IMG/VR virus record: IMGVR_UViG_3300010401_000022
Location: 1 to 41,470 of that record
Origin: a virus
DNA length: 41,470 bases
Direction: 5' to 3' (one strand)
The position numbers and the translations under genes were made by a program. The first letter of the stretch is position 1, and every line of letters starts with the position of its first letter. Positions 14,202-21,784 of this stretch are shown here, in pieces. The notes under the pieces were generated by a model. That model ran no database searches, was not told where the DNA came from, and saw nothing but the letters and a program-made list of their open reading frames with translations.

Positions 14202-14387
14202 ATGAAAGAAGTCGATCCCCTCCTCGCCTTGCGCGCATTCGTGCAGCGCACGGGCACGCAGCGGGACGCCGCGCTCGTCTTGGGCGTGAGTCAGCAGTTC
14301 TTAAATGACATGCTCCATGACAAGCGGGGCATCAGCGACAAGATTCTGACGCAGTTAGGCTTAAAGCGCGTGACGGTGAAGGCATGA
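14202..14387 (+). CDS. Cro/C1-type HTH protein
   Basis: 61 residues. The helix-turn-helix is TQRDAALVLGVSQQFLNDML near residues 18-37, with the usual A-x-x-L-G-V-S-x-x-F-L-N spacing; the rest is a short DNA-binding domain with no dimerisation domain. The size is that of lambda Cro (66). It has its own consensus promoter at 14166-14194. No opposing repressor gene is seen, so it probably controls phage transcription or a host gene rather than a lysis-lysogeny switch. Confidence 0.84.
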   Translation: MKEVDPLLALRAFVQRTGTQRDAALVLGVSQQFLNDMLHDKRGISDKILTQLGLKRVTVKA

Positions 14388-14677
14388 GCCGAGGCCGCGT
14401 CGATACGAATCACGGCGAGATCGTGCGGCAGTTGCGCGTGGTGCCTGGGGTCAGCGTGTTCGACCTCTCGCAGATGGGCCATGGCTGTTCAGACATCGTA
14501 GTCGGCTGGCGCGAGAAGAATTGGCTGTTCGAGATCAAACGGCCCAAGGCGCGCAAGAAGTTGTCACCCGCGCAACGCCGGTTTCGGGATAGTTGGACGG
14601 GGCAATACGGCGTAATCGAAAAGGCGGCCGAGGCGCTGCTGGTAATGGGCTTGCTTCGAGAAAAGGACGCGCGATGA
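14384..14677 (+). CDS. VRR-NUC/Holliday-resolvase-like nuclease
   Basis: 97 residues, PD-(D/E)XK superfamily: GCSDIVVGWREKNWLFEIKRP near residues 34-54 supplies the catalytic Asp and Glu-x-Lys, followed by KLSPAQRRFRDSW and a GQYGVIEKAAEALLV helix. Small VRR-NUC-type nucleases of this form are common in phage nin-like regions and may resolve branched recombination intermediates. ATGA overlap with the HTH gene. The GC-rich codon usage matches the neighbours. Confidence 0.83.
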   Translation: MSRGRVDTNHGEIVRQLRVVPGVSVFDLSQMGHGCSDIVVGWREKNWLFEIKRPKARKKLSPAQRRFRDSWTGQYGVIEKAAEALLVMGLLREKDAR

Positions 14678-14997
14678 CCCTCACGCCTGACCAGCGACAA
14701 CTGCTCGACGCAATGACTGGATGGATGCATTCGTTCACCGCAGACGAACGTGATGCCCTTCGTGCCGCCCTAGCCGACGCCGATCGCCTGGCGGAGATGG
14801 GGACGCAGACGACATGGCAGCCGATTGCGACGGCCCCGAAGGACGGGACCAAGATTCTCGTTCACAGAATCGGCTGGCATGCGCCCGAAATCGCGCAATG
14901 GTCGAGTTACTCGCATGCGTGGGTGTTATTTGAGGGCTCGGTTGAGCCGACGCACTGGATGCCATTGCCCAACCCACCCGCAGGAGAGACGACGTGA
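14674..14997 (+). CDS. DUF551-domain protein
   Basis: 107 residues. The C-terminal half carries WQPIATAPKDGTKILV and ends THWMPLPNPPAGE, the start and end of the DUF551 domain (W-x-P-I-x-x-A-P-x-D-G ... H-W-x-P-L-P), widespread in phages and of unknown function. The N-terminal part is helical (LTPDQRQLLDAMTGWM). Its last 25 bases and the next start recur at 15475-15501. Confidence 0.82.
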   Translation: MTLTPDQRQLLDAMTGWMHSFTADERDALRAALADADRLAEMGTQTTWQPIATAPKDGTKILVHRIGWHAPEIAQWSSYSHAWVLFEGSVEPTHWMPLPNPPAGETT

Positions 14998-14999
14998 CC
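14973..14999 (+). repeat. 27-bp direct repeat, copy 1
   Basis: Covers the last codons of the DUF551 gene, the AGGAGAG ribosome site and the GTG of the next gene. Identical to 15475-15501. Confidence 0.93.
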
Positions 15000-15158
15000 A
15001 TCGACTACGACGAGATCGACCCAGGTATTCGTGACGTCGTGCGCCGTCTGCGCGAAGCCGGATACAACACAACGGATAGTGGCGATGGCGTGACGAAGTT
15101 CGCGGAGGGCGGCGAGGCGATGGACTGTGCGCTGCCTTACGCCCATGTCTTGGATTGA
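14994..15158 (+). CDS. Short conserved-type phage protein, possibly C-terminally truncated
   Basis: 54 residues, GTG start at 14994 with AGGAGAG upstream. It begins TIDYDEIDPGIRDVVRRLREAGYNTTDSGDG, a pattern seen in longer phage proteins (an acidic helix then a T-T-D-S-G-D-G motif), but stops soon after PYAHVLD, where family members appear to continue. A frameshift or deletion may have shortened it. Function unknown. Confidence 0.6.
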   Translation: MTIDYDEIDPGIRDVVRRLREAGYNTTDSGDGVTKFAEGGEAMDCALPYAHVLD

Positions 15159-15197
15159 TCTTGGCCGAAGGCGTATCTGTTTGATCGCAAGGACAAC

Positions 15198-15464
15198 ATG
15201 ACACGACGATCATTCTTCGCGAGGCTGAGCGGCGCTGTGGCGGTCGGCGCCACGCAGACGCCACAGAAGCAGAAATACTACGTCACCGGCGGACGGCTGA
15301 CGACGGACGGCACGCCGAGAGACGACTGCAAAGTTCCGGCGTTGATCTGCGAGGGCCACAGTCGGCTGGATGCGCTGACCAGTTCCGGCATCACGGTCTG
15401 GACGGCGCAGGAGTACTACGAGGGCCGCGACGGCGTGCAGGCGAGGTGCGGACAGAAGCGATGA
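15198..15464 (+). CDS. Small protein with twin-arginine-like signal
   Basis: 88 residues. N-terminus MTRRSFFARLSGAVAVGAT resembles a Tat signal (T-R-R-x-F-F, then a mildly hydrophobic stretch ending before a TQ/TP turn). The mature part has three Cys residues and GITVWTAQEYYEG. It has an AAGGA site six bases before its ATG. Tat export of a folded phage product in an early operon would be unusual; the motif alone is not proof. Confidence 0.6.
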   Translation: MTRRSFFARLSGAVAVGATQTPQKQKYYVTGGRLTTDGTPRDDCKVPALICEGHSRLDALTSSGITVWTAQEYYEGRDGVQARCGQKR

Positions 15465-15499
15465 CCCTCGGCACCCCACCCGCAGGAGAGACGACGTGA
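15461..15499 (+). pseudogene. Remnant of a DUF551 gene (first and last codons only)
   Basis: A 13-codon frame from ATG 15461 to TGA 15497-15499. It keeps the first three codons (ATGACCCTC, as at 14674) and the last codons (ending PPAGETT) of the DUF551 gene at 14674-14997, with the middle absent. Upstream, CGATGACCCTC is also shared. This looks like the collapsed second copy of that gene, left by duplication and deletion around the cassette 14994-15464. Confidence 0.55.
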
Positions 15500-15501
15500 C
15501 C
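15475..15501 (+). repeat. 27-bp direct repeat, copy 2
   Basis: Identical to 14973-14999. It supplies the ribosome site and GTG start of the gene at 15496. Confidence 0.93.
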
Positions 15502-15630
15502 CTAACGCAGTGCTGGCTTCGCGTGGTGTGCTGGCGGCGCGGGCACGATTGGTCTGGCTGGTGGAGTCATCGCGAGCGCACCTACGAGACGCGAACGTGT
15601 TGGACCTGTGGCAAGACAGAACGTCGTTGA
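15496..15630 (+). CDS. 44-residue Trp/Cys-rich protein
   Basis: GTG 15496 in the second 27-bp repeat, stop TGA 15628-15630. A first Cys-x-x-Trp and RRGHDWSGWW stretch is followed by CWTCGK near the C-terminus, so a zinc knuckle is likely. Too short to assign; similar short proteins with C-W-x-x-G-H-D-W and C-x-x-C are frequent in phages. Confidence 0.58.
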   Translation: MTLTQCWLRVVCWRRGHDWSGWWSHRERTYETRTCWTCGKTERR

Positions 15631-15652
15631 GAGAGGCAGAGGAGCCGACCCC

Positions 15653-15922
15653 ATGAGCACGCAAGCCGATCAAAACCTCGCGCGCGTGCTTCTCGCGGCA
15701 ATGAGTGCGGAAGTCCAATCCTTACAGGACGAGGCCGATGTCGCCAGCGTGGAAATCAAAACGGCGGCTGAGTATCACCGTGGTCGCGCGAGCGCATTCG
15801 CACAGACGCGAAGGATCGTTCGAAGATTCGACATCGCGGTTCGTCGCTATGGCGATGCGGCGATCGGGCCAATGAAATACCACACTAGCCAAAAACTGGC
15901 GAAGCGTCGGAGGCCCCGATGA
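15653..15922 (+). CDS. Small hypothetical protein
   Basis: 89 residues. The first two thirds are helical (ADQNLARVLLAAMSAEVQSL), followed by a basic end (KLAKRRRPR). GAGGAG lies upstream of ATG 15653. It overlaps the nucleotidyltransferase gene by four bases. Family unknown. Confidence 0.68.
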   Translation: MSTQADQNLARVLLAAMSAEVQSLQDEADVASVEIKTAAEYHRGRASAFAQTRRIVRRFDIAVRRYGDAAIGPMKYHTSQKLAKRRRPR

Positions 15923-16821
15923 CCGCCCCCAAGGCTGAGCCGAACGTCCTGACGGATTCTCGGCAGGGCACGGACGCCGCGGCGCCGAACGACCGCACGT
16001 GGGTCGAGAGCGCGACGATCCTGCGCTGCGAAGTCGGAAGCAGCCTGCACGGCATCGCGGACGGCACGCCGAGCGATCGAGACGAGATGGGCGTGTGCCT
16101 GGAGCCGTATCAGGCGTGCGTCGGCCTTCGCTGGCAATTCGAGCAGCACGTTCACCGGACAGCAGCGGCGCGCGAGGGTCGTCATGACGCGCCGAGTCAG
16201 CCGGGCGATCTCGACCTAACGATCTACAGCTTGCGGAAATGGGCACGGCTGGCCCTCGACGGGAATCCGTCCGTGCTCCTGCTGCTGTTCGCGCCCGACT
16301 CGCACACCGTCAAGTGCGATACACGCGGGCAGGCGTTGCGCGACCTGGCGCCCGCATTCGCATCCAGACAGGCCGGGCGGCGGTTTCTTGGCTATTTGCA
16401 GGCCCAGCGTCAGCGGTTGCTTGGCGAACGGGGACAGAAGAATGTCAACCGCCAAGACTTAGTGGACCGTCACGGATTCGACACGAAGTATGCCGGGCAC
16501 ATGATGCGCCTCGGCGTGCAGGGTATCGAGTTCTTGGAAACTGGCCGACTGACGCTGCCAATGGCCGACCAGTGGCGGCTGCGCGTGCTCGCGGTGCGGC
16601 AAGGTCAGGTCGCGCTCAATGACGTGCTGACACAATGCGGCGAAGTCGAGCAGCGGCTGAAGGACTTGATCACGACGTCGCCGCTTCCAGACGAACCGGA
16701 TTACGCGACCGTCGAGCAATGGGTGCTCGAAACGTACTGGCAGCACTGGCAGGCAACCTACGGGCACGCACTCGTGCTCGAAACCAATCGAAAATGGGCC
16801 GATAGGAGAGCGAATGGCTAA
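15919..16821 (+). CDS. RlaP-type nucleotidyltransferase (PF10127-like)
   Basis: 300 residues. GSSLHG near residues 40-45 and SDRDEMGVC near 52-60 form the GSxxxG...SDxDxxG signature of the polymerase-beta-fold nucleotidyltransferases, with the two Asp as metal ligands. Downstream DLDLTIYSLRKWARLAL and KYAGHMMRLGVQGIEFLETG match the RlaP family, found with RNA ligases or in phages. It would transfer nucleotides to RNA or another acceptor; substrate unknown. No RNA ligase or kinase is visible nearby. Confidence 0.84.
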   Translation: MTAPKAEPNVLTDSRQGTDAAAPNDRTWVESATILRCEVGSSLHGIADGTPSDRDEMGVCLEPYQACVGLRWQFEQHVHRTAAAREGRHDAPSQPGDLDLTIYSLRKWARLALDGNPSVLLLLFAPDSHTVKCDTRGQALRDLAPAFASRQAGRRFLGYLQAQRQRLLGERGQKNVNRQDLVDRHGFDTKYAGHMMRLGVQGIEFLETGRLTLPMADQWRLRVLAVRQGQVALNDVLTQCGEVEQRLKDLITTSPLPDEPDYATVEQWVLETYWQHWQATYGHALVLETNRKWADRRANG

Positions 16822-17926
16822 CCCCCCGCCCGAGACGCCGAGACACCCCAGTCACGATTGGCAGGCGATTGATTTCAGCGGGCGCACCGATGCCGCTCAG
16901 TGCCAACACTGCATGATCATCACGGGAGAGAACGGCGCAGACTCGCGGTGTCCGCTGGCCGACGAGATGCCGAGCCGCCTGACCCTCGACCAAGACCTGG
17001 CCCTCACGCGCCAGCGATTCGGCACGACGCCACGCGAGGTGATGCCAGAGACGCCGCCGCTGACGCCGTTGACGATGACGGCCGAACGCTGGAATGTAAT
17101 AAACGAAACGGTCATCCCGTTTACCTATGCCTACCTGGCAGACGAACTGATCAGAGAAATCCATGCCCAAGCCGCCCGCGCCGACGCGGAGGCCGCCGCC
17201 CGCGTGAAGGAACGGGACGACGCGCGGCACGAACTCGAACTCCAGACGACGCGCGCGACCGAAGCCGTATGCGCTCGCGTGAAGGCGGAACAGGAGCGTG
17301 ACGAGGTGCTGACGGACCTTGAAGCTGCGCATCAGTATCTCGACGGCCGAACGAGCGGCTTGGGCGCTGGCTTCAAGATTGCCCAACGCGTCCAAGAGGA
17401 AATTGAGCAGTCCGAGCGCCAAGCCAAGGCGCTTCGGCAGGAACTGGACAAGCTGAAAGCTCGACGATTCCCCGGTCTGGCAGGTTCTCCGTCCGTGCCT
17501 TGGTCCATCATCGCGCCGTGGGAATCAACGGCTCAGCGTAACCACAGCCAGTCGCTTGAACGGCTCGCCGAGCGCGGCGGTCTCTGCGCGACAGAAATGC
17601 TGCACGTGCTGAATGGCGTGCGGTGGGGCTACGGAGAGGCTGAGTCGCAAAAGATTCAGAAACTGACGCCAGCCGAGGCAAATGCCGCGGTCACGGCAAT
17701 CGTGAAAGAGCGGGACGCAGACGCCGAACTCCTCACCCTGCGCCAGCGGGTGCAGGCGCTGGTGCGGCAATGGCGTCAAATGACTGCGAATGCGAACGCC
17801 GACGGCCCAATAGCCGGGGATGAAATCGGACACCCGTCGCGTTGGACGGCCGTAGAGATGTGCGCCGACGAACTTGACCGCATGCTCGCGACCCCGCCGA
17901 GCGGCGCGACGGAGGAGGACAAGTAA
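16814..17926 (+). CDS. Coiled-coil protein with conserved phage segment
   Basis: 370 residues. N-terminus has a CQHC pair near residue 30; residues about 110-235 are a long charged coiled coil (AARVKERDDARHELELQ and repeats). A segment near 238-272 (PWSIIAPWESTAQRNHSQSL then AERGGLCATEMLHVLNG) recurs in phage proteins as W-x-I-x-A-P-x-E-x-x-x-R-N-H. The C-terminus is helical. ATG 16814 overlaps the upstream gene by 8 bases with AGGAGAG before it. Function unknown. Confidence 0.76.
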   Translation: MANPPPETPRHPSHDWQAIDFSGRTDAAQCQHCMIITGENGADSRCPLADEMPSRLTLDQDLALTRQRFGTTPREVMPETPPLTPLTMTAERWNVINETVIPFTYAYLADELIREIHAQAARADAEAAARVKERDDARHELELQTTRATEAVCARVKAEQERDEVLTDLEAAHQYLDGRTSGLGAGFKIAQRVQEEIEQSERQAKALRQELDKLKARRFPGLAGSPSVPWSIIAPWESTAQRNHSQSLERLAERGGLCATEMLHVLNGVRWGYGEAESQKIQKLTPAEANAAVTAIVKERDADAELLTLRQRVQALVRQWRQMTANANADGPIAGDEIGHPSRWTAVEMCADELDRMLATPPSGATEEDK

Positions 17927-18831
17927 TGCCACGCTTACTGAACGGCCGCAGCTGTATGGGGGTAGGGTCCACGGGAGTCTCGGTAGACGATGCCCTCGTG
18001 ATTCCAGGCGCCGGATCGCCTGGCTGGGTGTCCCCGACACAGTTGGTCTGTAATGGCGCTGATGCGGGCAATGCCGTGCTCGAGCTCCCACCCGAAGGCC
18101 CACCGACCACCCTCTGGACACCAGGCGCGGATCTCGTGAAAGCGGGCGCCGGCACGATCGCGGCCGGCTTAACGAACGTCGGGACACGGTTGCGGAACGA
18201 CGCCACGCCCCAGCCCTACACTGAGATTGCCACGCTCTTGCCGCTGGACGTCGATCGCGTGACCGGCACGGCCTTGCTCTATAACCAACAACTCGGCACG
18301 GGGTTCGGCCTCTGCTACCCGACAAATCCCGGCACGGAGCCCTTTCCCTGGATCGATACCGGCCCGCTGTATTCCGCGCGGATCATCGGCGGGATCGTCT
18401 GTTGGGCGCAAGGGACGGCGGCGGGCATCAGCGCGGCTGGGTTCAATCTGAATATTGGGGAACCCGTCCCGATTGAAACCTGGGTGACGAACATTCAAGA
18501 TCCGCTGTTGCTCCCGAACGTGCGATCCTCCGGCGACACTTGGATCGTCTACTGTGACCGGGAGACAGGCACGCTCTACGCGCATCCGGCCAGCGACAAG
18601 AATTGGGGCTTCTCCCTGCCCGCGGGCTTGTATTTCGGACTGGATGCGGAAGTCGGCGCTGGGCTGCTCGTGGCCTCCTGCGTGAATCAGGGCGAAAGCG
18701 CCGGCAGCCTCCGCACGGATCTCTTTGATCTGCAACGCCTGCAATTACTGAGGGCGCCCGTGGTCGCGCCGACGTTGCCGAAGATGCAACATGCCGTTTC
18801 GACAGGTGTGTTTTTCCCGTCGCGCGAGTAG
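17926..18831 (+). CDS. Large hypothetical protein, possible beta-propeller or surface module
   Basis: 301 residues, start ATG 17926 sharing an A with the previous stop. It is Gly/Pro/Thr-rich and beta-strand-rich, with repeated short strand-turn patterns (GSPGWVSPTQLVCNG, SGDTWIVYCDRETG, NWGFSLPAGLYFG). There is no signal peptide. A beta-propeller or receptor-binding fold is an inference from the pattern. It opens a block of three large genes (17926-21090) that do not look like replication genes. Confidence 0.68.
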   Translation: MPRLLNGRSCMGVGSTGVSVDDALVIPGAGSPGWVSPTQLVCNGADAGNAVLELPPEGPPTTLWTPGADLVKAGAGTIAAGLTNVGTRLRNDATPQPYTEIATLLPLDVDRVTGTALLYNQQLGTGFGLCYPTNPGTEPFPWIDTGPLYSARIIGGIVCWAQGTAAGISAAGFNLNIGEPVPIETWVTNIQDPLLLPNVRSSGDTWIVYCDRETGTLYAHPASDKNWGFSLPAGLYFGLDAEVGAGLLVASCVNQGESAGSLRTDLFDLQRLQLLRAPVVAPTLPKMQHAVSTGVFFPSRE

Positions 18832-18908
18832 AATAAGCGGAGCCAGAGCATGTGTCATGCACGCCCTGACTCCTGTCCACGCACCGCGCCTTGGGAGGGC
18901 GCCGCGTC
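18832..18908 (+). other. Short gap between large proteins
   Basis: 77 bases with a small stem-loop (GCATG-TGT-CATGC near 18848) and the GGGAGGG ribosome site of the next gene. No convincing promoter was found; TAGAAT at 18829-18834 lacks a -35. Confidence 0.3.
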
Positions 18909-19058
18909 ATGGCTGAGAAAAAGTCTAGTCCAAACGTCGGCCTTTTTTGCCTGTTTATGCTCCTTCTCACGACTGGCATGTATTGGCTATCTGAGATGAC
19001 CGGCCTGAGTCCGGTTCGTCTCCTCGCCGTGACGACCGCGCTAGGAATGATCGAGTGA
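18909..19058 (+). CDS. 49-residue membrane protein
   Basis: ATG 18909, GGGAGGG upstream. One clear span (VGLFCLFMLLLTTGMYWL, about residues 10-27) after a short basic N-terminus, and a second weakly hydrophobic stretch (VRLLAVTTALGMI). It overlaps the next gene's GTG by four bases. Function unknown. Confidence 0.62.
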   Translation: MAEKKSSPNVGLFCLFMLLLTTGMYWLSEMTGLSPVRLLAVTTALGMIE

Positions 19059-20035
19059 CCTCTTCGCCTGGCGCTTTTTGCGTCGTCGCAAACGCCACCG
19101 ATTGGAGCACCGTGACGCCTGACGTCTGCCGCGTCATTCTGGACTTGTCGTCGCTCTCTGTCGCACAACCGCCGACGGATCGCTTGGAGGGCATTTACGC
19201 CTCCATGAGCCCTGACAATCTCGATTTTCAGGATGAGGCGTTCCACGCCGAACGATTAGGCGTCCGTCTCTACGTCGCGTGGGACAACTGGAATACGTTT
19301 CCGCTTGGTGCGCTTAAAGAGATGCCCGCGTCGGCGGTGCCCTTACTGGAGCTCTACCAAGCGCCGCGGCAAGATCCGACCGAATCCTTGAGCGCGGCGA
19401 TTGCGAGATGGACCCGCAACGCGACGGTGTTGGAGGCGATGTGGTCCTGGTATTGGGGCGTGATTCCCCAAGACTACTTGGGCGGCACAACCCTCGATCG
19501 CGTGCTGGCCGCGCAAGTGCCGAGCGTGGATCTGATCAACGCCCATCCACGCTGTAAAGTGTCGCTGAGCTTCGCGTGGGACCGTTCCAACGGCGGGCAG
19601 ATTCCCGTGCTCGCGCAATGTCAAGTCAACCTGTGTGCCGCCAGTCCTGGGCCGGCGACCCTACTCCCCGTCACGTCGGCGGGGCTGCCGCAAGCGCATC
19701 TCTACGGAGGACCGATGAACGTCTACATGAAGCTCGGGAGTAAATACATCGGCGTGGACCCGGCGAAGCCCACCGTCGTCTATGCCGACCGCGACGTCGC
19801 CAACGGCTGGGAAGCCATCACGCTGACCCAGCTACCGGATAAACGATTTTCTGCCAAGTTCGATGCGGCGGGCGTCTATCTGAGCATCACGGATCTGAAC
19901 GAGCTCGAGACGCGCACGGCGGTCGGGCCGTGGGAATCGCACTGCGCCATCAACCCTCCCGTCGAATACAGCACGACACCGAGCGAACTCTACCAGCCGA
20001 CGCATGGCGTGATTCTCCAAGTGGAGCAGCAGTGA
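19055..20035 (+). CDS. Putative glycan-active or receptor-related protein
   Basis: 326 residues, GTG 19055. The N-terminal 200 residues have the alternating strand-helix order of a TIM-barrel-like domain, with LYVAWDNWNTFP, LLELYQAPRQDP and VLEAMWSWYWGV as candidate active-site loops. The C-terminal 110 residues (KYIGVDPAKPTVVYADR, WEAITLTQLPDKRFSAKF, GVYLSITDLNE) look like a beta-trefoil/fascin-like sugar-binding domain. A carbohydrate-related role is inferred from fold pattern, not from a match to a named glycosidase family. Confidence 0.6.
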   Translation: MTSSPGAFCVVANATDWSTVTPDVCRVILDLSSLSVAQPPTDRLEGIYASMSPDNLDFQDEAFHAERLGVRLYVAWDNWNTFPLGALKEMPASAVPLLELYQAPRQDPTESLSAAIARWTRNATVLEAMWSWYWGVIPQDYLGGTTLDRVLAAQVPSVDLINAHPRCKVSLSFAWDRSNGGQIPVLAQCQVNLCAASPGPATLLPVTSAGLPQAHLYGGPMNVYMKLGSKYIGVDPAKPTVVYADRDVANGWEAITLTQLPDKRFSAKFDAAGVYLSITDLNELETRTAVGPWESHCAINPPVEYSTTPSELYQPTHGVILQVEQQ

Positions 20036-21090
20036 TTCCCGGTCTACCCACCGCCCGCGTTTACGGGTCATCTGTGCTGCCGGTCGCGCCGTCTCGAGAC
20101 GCGCTCTGCGGCGGGCAATGCACGTTCCAGGGCCTAACCTGTCAGACGCAGCAGTATGGGGCGCTCCCGATGTTCGATCCAGCCGTGCTCTGGCTGGACG
20201 ACCAGGCCGACCGCCTCGCGTGCTATGCCGTGAAGCGCGCGGCCGGCGACACGATCGCGAATTTCACGCTGAGCGGCCAGTATCGCGAACAGGGCCAAGC
20301 CTACCAGGACATTCCCGGTAAAGACTTCTCCTCCGACGCCGGCCTGGAACAGCTGCGAGCACTCATCATTGAAGCCTTGACCCTCGGCGGCATGTCGGGC
20401 ATCTGGCTCATGCTGGCCGGCGACGGGGAATCCGTGAAGGTGGACGGCCATTATGTCTATAACGACCCGCAGGGCATGACCTGGGGGAAACAGTGGCTGA
20501 TGGACAACTTCGCGCGCATCTGGGCAGCCCTCACAGGCGGAGACGTGGATCTGACGCCCTACCTTGTGCTCGTGCCTGGCTATGACGGCGTGGTGCCCGC
20601 CTGGCAGCCGCCATCGAGTGTGGGGGACTATCTCCTGCATGCGCGGGCGATCGTCGGGTCTGGGGGCTACCTGGGGCTGGAACTGAGCGCCGGCTACAGT
20701 TCCTGGGGCGACGGAGGCGACAACTGGACCTCGGACGCCGGGAAAGCCGTCGATCTGATCCTGCAAGAGTTCCCCGAGCCGATCGGGCCGCCGATCCCGG
20801 CGCCGCCGAACATCTGCGATCTGCCGAACGACCAGAAGGCGCCCTACTACCAGGTCTGGCAGATTCTGGCGCGGATGCTTGGTCCGGCGTATCGCTGGCC
20901 GGCCGATGAGCCGAATTGCGCCGACAACCGAAACCCGCCGTGGTATCTGTCAGGCGGGACGCCGCGGGGGCCGTTCTTCTACAATGGATTTGAGTTTGAT
21001 GCCTATTTCTGGGTGCGCGGCTATCCTCCTGCCATGGTCGAAGCTCATCGGCAAGCCTTGCGCGCCCTCGGGTGCGCCCACGTCGGATAA
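20032..21090 (+). CDS. Putative TIM-barrel-like carbohydrate-related protein
   Basis: 352 residues from GTG 20032, which overlaps the upstream stop (GTGA). A beta-alpha pattern with IWLMLAGDGESV, YLVLVPGYDGVVP and LGLELSAGYSSWGDGGDNW suggests a TIM-barrel-type fold with acidic residues at strand ends; a Pro-rich linker follows, and then about 90 residues rich in Tyr/Trp/Phe. It is paired with the preceding gene, and both are plus-strand. Neither has an export signal. Possible roles are tail-associated depolymerase or a capsule-interacting protein; unproven. Confidence 0.58.
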   Translation: MIPGLPTARVYGSSVLPVAPSRDALCGGQCTFQGLTCQTQQYGALPMFDPAVLWLDDQADRLACYAVKRAAGDTIANFTLSGQYREQGQAYQDIPGKDFSSDAGLEQLRALIIEALTLGGMSGIWLMLAGDGESVKVDGHYVYNDPQGMTWGKQWLMDNFARIWAALTGGDVDLTPYLVLVPGYDGVVPAWQPPSSVGDYLLHARAIVGSGGYLGLELSAGYSSWGDGGDNWTSDAGKAVDLILQEFPEPIGPPIPAPPNICDLPNDQKAPYYQVWQILARMLGPAYRWPADEPNCADNRNPPWYLSGGTPRGPFFYNGFEFDAYFWVRGYPPAMVEAHRQALRALGCAHVG

Positions 21091-21099
21091 GGAGCCTCT

Positions 21100-21294
21100 A
21101 TGCCTCTCCTCCAAGTGATGATCGTGCTCATTGTGGCCGGCGTGCTCTTGTGGCTCGCCAAGGCCTACATTCCGATGGACCCCGCCGTCTCGCGCGTCTT
21201 GACGATTGTCGTCGTCTGCGTGCTGGTCTTGTGGGTCTTGTCGCTCTTTGGGGCGCTGGACTATTTCAGTGCGATTAAGGTGGGGAGACGATGA
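21100..21294 (+). CDS. Thivi_2564-like small two-span membrane protein
   Basis: 64 residues. Two hydrophobic spans (LLQVMIVLIVAGVLLWLA, about 3-20, and VLTIVVVCVLVLWVLSLF, about 33-50) joined by a short KAYIPMDPAVSR loop. This loop with Y-I-P-M-D matches the Thivi_2564 family of small membrane proteins. GGAG lies six bases before ATG 21100. Function unknown; hairpin two-span proteins can be holins, but it is outside the lysis cassette. Confidence 0.76.
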   Translation: MPLLQVMIVLIVAGVLLWLAKAYIPMDPAVSRVLTIVVVCVLVLWVLSLFGALDYFSAIKVGRR

Positions 21295-21515
21295 CAACTA
21301 TTCTGCATATCATGGCTGGCATTGTCGCTGGGTTGGCGTTACTGGCGATTGTGCCGCTTCTAAAAAGGGCGAAGCGCGCAATGCGCCCGCGCCAGTCAGC
21401 CGCCGAGCAAGAGACGCAATTTCTCGCGATGCGAGATGCCTCACGCGCCTATTTTGCACACTGCACTCAGCAGATCGAAACGCAGAAATATCAATACGAG
21501 CAGGTGAATCGATAA
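21291..21515 (+). CDS. Small membrane-anchored protein
   Basis: 74 residues: an N-terminal span (ILHIMAGIVAGLALLAIVPL, about 4-23) then a basic stretch (KRAKRAMRPR) and a helical cytoplasmic tail. It overlaps the previous gene by four bases and the next by one base (TAATG). Function unknown. Confidence 0.65.
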   Translation: MTTILHIMAGIVAGLALLAIVPLLKRAKRAMRPRQSAAEQETQFLAMRDASRAYFAHCTQQIETQKYQYEQVNR

Positions 21516-21784
21516 TGGTGTTCTGTGAACGATGTCTTTGTGCCCACACATGTCGCCAGTGCATCCATCCGGACGAAAAAGGGATGCATATGGCAGATTG
21601 TCCTAACAGCACTGACGTCCAGTTCAAGGCGCAACTCGCGTTGCTAGAAGCGGAGCGTGCCGAGATTATCCGGAAGTCCTCTCCGCGGCTGTTCGAATCA
21701 CATGCCCAATGCAACTGCCACGAATGCACGCACCTTCGGGCCTATGGGCCTCAGTGGCGTTCGATCGCTGGGCGTCAGACATGA
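21515..21784 (+). CDS. Cys-rich small protein
   Basis: 89 residues with CERCLCAHTCRQC at residues 4-16, and CNCHEC near 69, so eight or more Cys/His ligands for one or two zinc sites, separated by a helix (AQLALLEAERAEIIRK). ATG 21515 shares its A with the previous stop. Family unknown. Confidence 0.66.
   Translation: MVFCERCLCAHTCRQCIHPDEKGMHMADCPNSTDVQFKAQLALLEAERAEIIRKSSPRLFESHAQCNCHECTHLRAYGPQWRSIAGRQT

Noticed and set aside
13625-14606. Similarity of GGATAGTTGGGACGGGACAA (13625) and GGGATAGTTGGACGGGGCAA (14585)
   Set aside because: About 18 of 21 bases, but one copy lies in a nuclease coding frame, and the match is short; no mechanism suggested.
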